Positions 28,984 to 37,900 of a stretch of DNA of 64,000 nucleotides are shown here, piece after piece; the stretch's first letter is position 1, and the number at the start of each line of letters is the position of its first letter. The notes beneath the pieces were generated by a model, which was not told where the DNA came from, did no database searches, and saw only the letters and a program-made list of their open reading frames with translations. The stretch is from Amygdalobacter indicium (lineage in GTDB: Bacteria > Bacillota > Clostridia > Saccharofermentanales > Fastidiosipilaceae), in contig NZ_CP118866.1 in the NCBI RefSeq assembly GCF_029101545.1, forward strand, positions 124,001-188,000. The letters run 5' to 3'. Made by a program: the position numbers and the translations under genes.

Positions 28984-30681
28984 ATGATTCCGAAAGATGC
29001 ACGACAAGTCCTGCAAGTCGGGCAAAAATTACAGCTGAAAATTAGTGCTTGGAACCAGGCGGGACAAGGGGTTGCTCGCTACAACGGCATACCGATATTT
29101 GTCTCAGCGGCCTTACCCGGAGAAATCTGGGAAACAACGATTACTTCGGTGAAAAAGAACTATGCGCAAGCTGCCCTCCTAAAGCCCGAGAAAACGGTAG
29201 AATTTCGCACAACGCCCCGCTGCTCGCATTACGGTGTTTGCGGCAGCTGTGAGCTGCAACATATGACTTACGCTGCAACTTTACGTTTCAAGACGGAAAA
29301 GGTCGAGCAAGCCTGTCGCAGCATCGCCAAACTTGATACGACCGATGTTTTGCAAGCGACTTTGCCGTCACCTGTAAACCAACATTATCGCCAAAAACTG
29401 GTATACAACTTCACAAGCGCTGCCCCGGAAGCGACTGCGACTGCAACTGCGACTGCAACTGAAAAAAAAGGAACTAATCAGCCCCAACTTGTTGACCTGG
29501 GCTTTTTTGCACCCAATTCGCATAATATTATCCCGATTAGAGCCTGTACAGCCGAATTTTCCACAGCCGCCGACGTTCGACATGCGGTTCTGGCAACTCT
29601 GAATTGCGCTGAAATCCGGCAAGCTTTCAAGCGAGCCGGCGTCAAACATTTGGTCTACAAGGAAAAAAGTGGGCAAGGCTTGTTCAAACGCCTGATGTTG
29701 CGTAGTGAACGTTCCAATCACAAGGTGCTGTTAACTTTTGTTTTGAATGCAGCTAAGACAGCGTACACGCCGTTAATGGCACAGGCATTTGCGTTGCTGG
29801 CACAAAAATTATTACCATCAAGTGCTGCGGAGCGTGGAGTAAATACCGGAAAAAGGGCTGCATCCCCGGATTACGCTGCCGCCAAGGAAAGTTCTACTGT
29901 AGCAAGGGATACCGCTGCTGCCGGAATTGCCGGAATTTATCTCAATTTTCAGCCGGAAAAAAGCAACAAAATATACAGCGATGATTTTTTGCTACTTGCC
30001 GGTCAAGCGACAATTACTGAAACTTTGCACATTACATCTAAGCCGTTGTTTTACACCATCGGTCCGGGTGACTTTTTTCAAATTAATCCCGCTTGTGCCG
30101 ATGTGCTCTTTCAAAAAGCTCTAAGCTGTCTCAAGCTGCAAGGGTCAGAAGTTGTTTACGATTTATATTGCGGTACGGGCAGTATTTCGCTGGCTCTTGC
30201 CCAACAGGCCAAAAAAGTTATCGGCATCGAAATTGTTAAGTCGGCTTGTGTGCACGCTGCAGCTAACGCGCGTTTGAACGGCTTGTCCAATGTTGAGTTT
30301 CACTGCGGTGCGGCCGGAGAGCTTTTCCCCCGTTTGTTCGCACAGGGTTTACTTGCGGATGTTGTGGTTGTTGATCCTCCGCGTAAAGGTTTGGACGAGC
30401 AAACAATCCGCACGATTTTGCAAATGGGCGCGCCCAAGGTTTTATATATTTCTTGCGACCCGGGCAGTCTCGCCCGTGATTTAGCCAAACTGACAGCGCC
30501 GAAGATTGAAGGGCAGCAAGGCCAGGGAACGGGGCAGGGGGCGGCGGCGGGACCGGGCCGGGGGCAGACGCAGGGAACGGGGCAGGGACCGGCGTACCGC
30601 ATAGAATGTTTGCAACCGGTGGATATGTTCCCGTTTTCGGAACATACGGAATCAGTGGCGCTCCTTTACAAATCCCGCTGA
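28984..30681 (+). CDS. 23S rRNA (uracil-5-)-methyltransferase, RlmD/RumA family
   Basis: Makes 5-methyluridine in 23S rRNA with SAM. 565 residues: N-terminal TRAM domain, an iron-sulfur cysteine set CSHYGVCGSC (spacing C-x5-C-x2-C), then the methyltransferase with DLYCGTGSISLA, DPPRKGLD and catalytic Cys in YISCDPGSLARDL. AGGAAGGCG precedes ATG 28984. Odd: two low-complexity insertions, an Ala/Thr run near residue 145 and a roughly 30-residue Gly/Gln/Ala/Pro insert near residue 515 coded by GC-rich repeats. Both lie in loops, so activity is probably kept. Last core gene before the accessory region. Confidence 0.9.
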   Translation: MIPKDARQVLQVGQKLQLKISAWNQAGQGVARYNGIPIFVSAALPGEIWETTITSVKKNYAQAALLKPEKTVEFRTTPRCSHYGVCGSCELQHMTYAATLRFKTEKVEQACRSIAKLDTTDVLQATLPSPVNQHYRQKLVYNFTSAAPEATATATATATEKKGTNQPQLVDLGFFAPNSHNIIPIRACTAEFSTAADVRHAVLATLNCAEIRQAFKRAGVKHLVYKEKSGQGLFKRLMLRSERSNHKVLLTFVLNAAKTAYTPLMAQAFALLAQKLLPSSAAERGVNTGKRAASPDYAAAKESSTVARDTAAAGIAGIYLNFQPEKSNKIYSDDFLLLAGQATITETLHITSKPLFYTIGPGDFFQINPACADVLFQKALSCLKLQGSEVVYDLYCGTGSISLALAQQAKKVIGIEIVKSACVHAAANARLNGLSNVEFHCGAAGELFPRLFAQGLLADVVVVDPPRKGLDEQTIRTILQMGAPKVLYISCDPGSLARDLAKLTAPKIEGQQGQGTGQGAAAGPGRGQTQGTGQGPAYRIECLQPVDMFPFSEHTESVALLYKSR

Positions 30682-30782
30682 ATCGAAATAGCGTTTTGAT
30701 GACACCTACTTGCGTGCAGTCTAGTTGCATATTGTAAGTAATACCCACTAATTTCGGAGTGTGGAAATCCTCCCCCAGGATG

Positions 30783-30802
30783 TTATACTTTTTGTAGTAT
30801 AA
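30783..30802. promoter_or_regulatory. Inverted repeat upstream of the YhcG nuclease gene
   Basis: TTATACT (30783-30789) and AGTATAA (30796-30802) with a 6-nt loop, about 40 bp before the start: possible operator or promoter element. Confidence 0.35.
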
Positions 30803-30840
30803 GTATGGTGAAAGAAAGTAAATATGAGGGAGGTGAAAAA

Positions 30841-31872
30841 ATGGATAAGGCTAAGATTGTATTGCAGAATACAGATATTGGAAAAGATAATCATCAGTTT
30901 GATGATATTGTTAAGATTGTCGAAAGTGCAAAGGATCGTGCTTATAGAAAAGTCAATGAAGAATTGATTTTGATGTATCAGGAAGTGGGAAAGTATATAA
31001 GTGAGAAAAGTAAAGAAGCAGGTTATGGGTCAAATTTTGTGGAAAATGTTGCCGATTTTTTCTCTGAAAATTATCCTGATTTAAAAGGATTTACCCGTAG
31101 GGGGCTTTATAGAATGAGGCAATTCTATGAGCTATATAAGGATGATGAAAAAGTGTCAACGTTGTTGACACAATTGAGCTGGTCTAATCATTTGAAAATA
31201 ATGTCAGGATCTAAAAGTAAAGAAGAAAGAGAATTCTACATTAACTTAGCAATTAAGGAGAATCTAACTCACCGAGAGTTGGTAAGGCAGATGGACAGTG
31301 GCTATTATGAACGTTATATGCTTTCAAATAGTAACGATTTGCCTGCTATACAAAGGGCAAAACAAGAGACGCATAATTTGTTTATGGACAGTTATGTTTT
31401 AGAATTTCTTGATGCTCCCAAGATTGGAAATGAAAGAGAATTTCAGAAGTCAATTCTCCAGAATCTGAAGAACTTTATTTTAGAGATTGGGAAAGATTTT
31501 TCCTTTATAGGTAATGAGTATAGGGTACAGGTTGGCAATCATGATTACTATGTAGATTTGTTGTTCTATCATAGGGGACTATCTTGTTTAGTTGCATTTG
31601 AATTAAAAATTGGAGAGTTTAAGCCGGAATATATCGGAAAAATGAACCTGTATTTAGAAGCACTGGATAGAGAAGTAAAGAAACAAACTGAAAATCCAAG
31701 CGTAGGAGTAATCCTTTGTGCTTCAAAAGATGATGAGGTAGTAGAATTTGCATTAAGTAGAAGTCTTTCGCCTACAATGGTATCGGAGTATACATTAAAA
31801 CTGATAGATAAGAATTTGTTGCAACGAAAATTAAAAGAATATGTAGATATTGCGGAAGAAACAAACGAATAA
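30841..31872 (+). CDS. YhcG-type PDDEXK nuclease (DUF1016)
   Basis: 343 residues. N-terminal helical DUF1016 domain (RRGLYRMRQFYELY, LTQLSWSNHLKIM) followed by a PDDEXK nuclease domain: EYRVQVGNHDYYVDLLFYH with the catalytic Asp and VAFELKIG with E-x-K about 20 residues later. GGGAGGTG fixes the ATG at 30841. Members are often found with restriction-modification or on mobile elements; a role in element defence or Holliday-type cleavage is inference. AT-rich compared with the genes to its left: first gene of the accessory region. Confidence 0.88.
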   Translation: MDKAKIVLQNTDIGKDNHQFDDIVKIVESAKDRAYRKVNEELILMYQEVGKYISEKSKEAGYGSNFVENVADFFSENYPDLKGFTRRGLYRMRQFYELYKDDEKVSTLLTQLSWSNHLKIMSGSKSKEEREFYINLAIKENLTHRELVRQMDSGYYERYMLSNSNDLPAIQRAKQETHNLFMDSYVLEFLDAPKIGNEREFQKSILQNLKNFILEIGKDFSFIGNEYRVQVGNHDYYVDLLFYHRGLSCLVAFELKIGEFKPEYIGKMNLYLEALDREVKKQTENPSVGVILCASKDDEVVEFALSRSLSPTMVSEYTLKLIDKNLLQRKLKEYVDIAEETNE

Positions 31873-31893
31873 AATTTAATAATATAATGCGTA

Positions 31894-31928
31894 AAAGGTG
31901 ATTAGAGTAAAATCTAACCGCCTTTTTT
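31894..31928 (+). terminator. Terminator after the YhcG gene
   Basis: AAAGGTGATTAGA (31894-31906) pairs with TCTAACCGCCTTT (31913-31925) with one wobble and one mismatch, then T-rich. Confidence 0.6.
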
Positions 31929-31953
31929 GTTTGGAAAAACGAAGGAGGTAAAA

Positions 31954-34900
31954 ATGCGAATAAATGATTTTCATAACATTTTGGAGCTTATAAAACAAGA
32001 TGTGCTTCATAGTGAAGCAGAGTATCTGAAGCTCTTAAAGGTTGTCGGAAACAATCAAAGATATGACTTTAGAAGTCAATTAAGTATCTATGATAAAAAT
32101 CCTGAAGCAATAGCTTGTGCCAAGTTTGACTACTGGAGGGAACGTTTTAATAGAACAGTAATGCGAGGACAGAAAGGTATCCCCATTTTAGAGGACTATG
32201 GCACATTCAAGAAAGTGGACTATATTTTTGATATAGGTCAGACAGTTTCAAGAAACAGAGATGTCAACGAAGTAAATCTTTGGAAGTTTGACAAAGAAAA
32301 TCATCAAGATGTGTTAAAGGAAATGATAAAAAGCGAGGGCTATGAGGAAAGTAAAAGCACACTTGAAAACATCTTTTCTTTAAGCAGACTCTACGGTGAT
32401 GAAAAAATAGATACCTTAATGAATGAACTTAGAATAGCGGATGAGGATAGAATATCCTTTACAAAGTTTGTAAGGGACTCGGTAAGCTATGCGGTAGCAT
32501 CAAGATTTAAGTTAGATTATTCGATAGATTATGAGCTTTTAAGAGAGAATTTTCAAAGACTTGACAGCATATCTCTAATGAGTCTTGGTGAAAGCGTATC
32601 GGATATTAGCGGAAAGATTATTGATGCGACCATTCAAAAAAGCAAAGAACTTGAGCTGCAAAAAGAAGTTTTAAGAGGAAAAGAAGCGGGATATAATAAG
32701 ATTAAAGAAGAATTGGAGGAGGTAGAAGAATATGTACTTCGACGAGATGATCAGGGAAGAAATGAAAACGGGCGAGTTCTCCGAAATGGAGAGTACAGAC
32801 GAGATAATAGAGAAAATCAGGGAGAATACGCTAAACAGCTTGGAGGAAGAGACGGACTTCATAAGGAAGTATCCAAATCCGACCTACGCAGTGATGAGGC
32901 TGGAGTTTCTTTCACAGAGCGAGGAGCAGAGCAACTTCGAGATGTTAGTAGATCTATACAAGGAGAAGAAGTTGACAGGACACCTGATGGACATTCAGAA
33001 ACAGGCGATAGAGTTTATGAGAAGAGAGAAGCCGAAGCTGATGGCAGCTTGGAAGATAGAGGGAGAGAGCAATCCACAGTACAAAGCAATGATTTCAGCT
33101 TTGAAAGAGATGACGATCAAGGAAATAGTAGAAGGTTAAGAGAAAATATTGATGTAGAGATAAGAGAAGCTGAAAAGGCTTCTTTTTCTTTACCAGAAAA
33201 CTCCTATGGACAGACACGCCTTACGATTCCGCTAACTGAGAATGATATAGATACCGTCCTTATTAACGGAGGAAATCACGATGGCGGCAGACTTCCTGTT
33301 ATTGCTGAGTTTTCCAAAGAAAAAACAGTAGAAGAATTGGGAGAATACCTCAAAGATACCTTTAAAGGCGGAAACGGGTTTTACATTGATGAAAGAGAAG
33401 TATCTTCCTGGTATTCGGATAAAGGCATTCATTTAGCCTATGGAACTTCTGCAAGAGAAGATGATACGCAGGTCTTAAACTGGAATGATGCTGCAAAGAG
33501 GATAAATGAACTTCTTAATAGTGGGGAATTTGCTACAAATGTAGAGCTTTTTGAAGCTCTTGATTATGAAAGAGATCGGATTTCAGAATCTCTATGGTAT
33601 CTATCTCATGATTTAAGTGAAGAAGGAAAAGAGCAAGGATATTTTGAACTTTTTGAAAGAGGTGGGGGCTTTTCGGAAGAAACAAAAAGATTATCTGAAG
33701 CATTAAAAAATCCTGAGTATCTGAAAGAAACAATCAGAGAATATGACAGATTTATAGCAGGATATAAAGAAAATAGGAATGTACTAAGGTTTCACTATCA
33801 CAAGGTAGATAGCCTTTATCAGAAATTACAGGAACTTGAGCTGCCACGAAAGGAATATAGCACCAATTTGACAGAACTTCCGAAGGTAAAGTCCTTTATT
33901 ACAGAAGATGAAGTCCTTGAAAGTCTTTCAAGAGGAAGTGGCGTTGATAGAGGAAAAGAACGAATCACCAAGTTTTTTAAAGAAAATCATACGCTTCAGG
34001 AAAAAGCGAATTTCTTAAAAGACGAATATGGAATTGGAGGACATTCCCATGCTGTTTCCGGAGCAATGGGAAGTGATGAATGGCACGATGCTAAGGGACT
34101 TAAATTACAGAAAAATGATTGTAATGATGTGTTTCTTACTTGGACAAGTGTTGCAAAGCATATCGACGAGCTGTTTTCTAAAAATCTTTATCTTGAAGAA
34201 AAGGAAACAGAAAACAAGTCAAAGATTGAAGAACCACAATATTATTCCAAAGATGCTCCTGAAAACTTAATGACCGATGAAATGCTTGAAAGAGTGCCGG
34301 AGCTTTACGCACAGGAGGATGTAGCATTAGCGGATAAAGAGGTTCATGCTGCATATATCATTCCTTTCCGTTCTAATTGGACTTGGTATATGACGGAATA
34401 TGACAGGGAAAGTGGCGATGCCTTTGGACTGGTACTTGGGATTGAACCTGAATGGGGATATTTTAATCTTGAAGAACTAAAGGAATTAAATGCCCAAAGG
34501 CTTATTTTAGAAGATTTTCCAAAGACCTTTAGAGAGCTGAAAGATACAGAACTTAAAAAGCAGATGGATGAGCAGGAGCTTCAGTCTGTCTTTAATGGAG
34601 AACTTAGCTTTGTAGAAGAAGAACTTGAAGCACCTGAAGAAACAGAAGAAGTTAGAAGGGCTGACACAGTTCAAGCTACCTTATTTGATTACCTCAAAGA
34701 AAGAGAAGAAGTAGAACTGAATAAAAAAGAGGAAATCCCTTTAGAGGATTTTGCAGTTAAAGCAGGTGATACCGTCTACTTTCATCATGAAGAATACAAA
34801 GTCAGAGAAATTTCTAAAAATGAAATCACAGGAAAAAATGACTTGTGGCTTGATCCTGTAAGGCAAGGCAATCATCAAATTCCGATTGTAGCCTTTACAG

Positions 34901-37900
34901 ATAATGAGGATCTTATGAAGCAGATAAGCCTTGAAAGACCGAACTTTATTGTCGGAGATGAAGTCAAATACAAGGATAAAGACTATACCATCACACGCTT
35001 TGATGATATGGGAAATAACCTAAAGACGGTAACGGTTAAGGACAATACAGAATATCTTGGCGGTATGATAACAGGCTCCGATGTGATTCCTTATCGTCTG
35101 GAAGGCGACCTTGAGAGGGTATTTCAAAATCAAACATATAAACATCCAGAGCAGACTACTGAAGAAGTAGAAATAAAGAAAGCAGAAGCTCATAACTTCA
35201 AAATTAAAGAAGAAACGCTACCTGACAAGTTATCTCCAAGTGAGAGATTAAACAATAACCTTGAAGCAATCTCGATGTTAAATCGAATTGAAAGAGGTGA
35301 GAGAGATTTAGATATTACCGCTCAGAAAGTTTTAGCAAGGTATGTTGGCTGGGGAGGACTTGCTGATGTATTCGATGAAGAAAAAGGCGGACAGTGGAAA
35401 GAAGTAAGGAGCTTTCTAAAAGAGAACTTATCGCAGGCAGAATATGAAGCTGCAAGAGAATCTACTTTAACGAGCTTTTACACACCGAAAACAGTGATTG
35501 ACGGAGTGTATAAGACACTTTTGGATATGGGATTTAAACAGGGAAACATTTTAGAGCCAAGTATGGGAATAGGGAACTTTATAGGCAATATCCCTGATGA
35601 AATGAACAAGTCTAAGTTTTATGGTGTAGAGCTTGACTCAGTAAGCGGTCGAATTGGAAAACTCTTATACCCTGAAAGTGATATACAGATTAAGGGGCTT
35701 GAAGAAACTTCCTTTTCAAATAACTTCTTTGATGCGATTATCGGCAATGTACCCTTTGGAGAATATAAGGTAAATGACAGGGAGTATAACAAAAATAACT
35801 TCCTTATCCATGATTATTTCTTTGCCAAGTCCATTGATAAAGTAAGAAACGGAGGTATTATTGCCTTTATTACATCAAGCGGAACGATGGATAAAAAGGA
35901 CGAAAGTGTAAGACGCTACCTTGCAGCAAGAGCAGAGTTTTTAGGAGCGATAAGACTTCCGAACGATACCTTTAAGGGCGTAGCAGGAACAGAAGTAACC
36001 TCAGATATTATCTTCCTAAAGAAAAGGGACAGTATCAGAGAAAGGGATGAGGATTGGATTCACCTTGCTGAAGATGAAAACGGGCTTTTATATAACAAAT
36101 ACTTTGTTGATCATCCTGAACAGGTGCTTGGTTCTATGGAAGAAATATCCGGAAGATTTGGGAATACAATAGCTTGCCTGCCAAAAGAAAACACAGACTT
36201 AAAGGAGCTACTGACAAAAGCAAGCGAAGAAATCGCTAAAAATGCTAATTATGAAGAAATAGAGCTACTTGATGATGAAATAACTTCTATCCCTGCAACC
36301 GATGATGTAAAGAACTTCTCTTATACCTTGATTGACGATGAAGTCTATTACAGAGAAAACTCACTTTTTATCAAAAAGGAAGTATCAGACAAGAATAAAG
36401 AAAAAATCAAGGATTACCTTGAGCTGAATGCTGCCTTAAAAGATGTGATTTACAAGCAGAAAGAAGATTTTAACGAAGAAGAAATCAAGGCTTCACAGGA
36501 AAAACTAAATGAAGTATATGATAACTTTTCAAAGAAACATGGCTTTGTAAATAACCTAAGTAATACCAGAGCCTTGAAAGAGGATAGCAACTTCTCGCTT
36601 GTTTCCTCCATAGAAATCCTTGATGAAGAAGAAAACTTCAAAGCAAAGGGAGATATTTTTTCCAAGCGAACAATCACAAAGGCGAAGGTTATCGACCATG
36701 TAGACACTTCCCTTGGAGCTCTTGTTTTATCGGTATCTGAAAAAGGATATGTGGATTTTGAGTATATGGGAAGCCTTACAGATAAAGACAGACCGACTAT
36801 GATAGAAGAACTTAGAGGAGAAATCTATCTAAACATCAGAGAAGAACAAAACTTTTATAGACCATTATCTTTTAACCTTGAAGATGGAGATCTACCTTTT
36901 GCTTGTGCAAACGGCAGTAATTCATACAAATATGGCTATGTAACAAAGGATGAGTACCTAAGCGGAAATATCAGAGATAAGATTGCCATAGTAGACAGTT
37001 ACCTTGCAAAGTTAAGACAAACGGAAAGAGAGTTACCTCATCTTGGCTATGCGGAAGATGGAAAAGAAAAAGAGCTGATAAGCTATGAGATGAACCGTTT
37101 GGAATACCAAAAGGCAGAGCTTACAAAAGTTCTTCCAAAAGAGCTTGAAGCAAGTGAAATCAACGTAAGACTCGGAGCTACTTGGATACCGAATAAGGAT
37201 ATTGAAAAATTCATCTTTGAAACGCTGAAAACTCCGGGATATGCCAAATGGGATATTAAGGTTAAGTTTTCAAACCTCACAAGTGAATGGAATGTAGAAG
37301 GAAAGAGCAGGGACAGAGGAAATGACCTTGCAGAGATGACCTACGGAACCTCAAGGGTAAATGCCTATAAGCTGATTGAAGATGCTCTAAATTTAAAAGA
37401 AACAAAGGTATTTGACCAGATTGTAAATCCGGACGGCTCGAAAACTTCTGTATTAAATAAAAAGGAAACGCTTCTTGCAGGGCAGAAACAGGAGCTTATA
37501 AAAGAAGAATTTAAGAACTGGATATTTAGCGACCAAGAACGTAGAAACAGGCTTGTAAAGTTATATAACGAGCGTTTTAACTCTATCCGCAACAGAGAAT
37601 ATGACGGCAGCAACCTTTCTTTTGAGGGAATGACCACAGAAATTGATTTAAGACCTCATCAAAGAAATGCCATAGCAAGAAGCCTTTATGGAGGAAATAC
37701 CTTGCTTGCCCATGTGGTAGGTAGTGGTAAGACCTTTGAAATGGTGGCGTCTGCGATGGAAAGTAAAAGGCTTGGAATGTGCAGTAAGTCCTTGTTTGTT
37801 GTCCCCAATCACTTAACAGGTCAAATCGGTCGTGAGTTTATGCAGCTATATCCGTCAGCTAACATTATGGTTGCAGATAAGAAAGACTTTGAGCCGAAAA

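Noticed and set aside
30263..30748. 161-codon minus-strand frame at the end of the RlmD-type gene
   Set aside because: Made open by the GC-rich repeat insertion; Pro-rich nonsense.
30682..30840. Attachment site at the chromosome-element border
   Set aside because: No repeated sequence matching the 3' end of the RlmD-type gene was found later in the window, and no integrase lies near, so the border cannot be defined as an att site.
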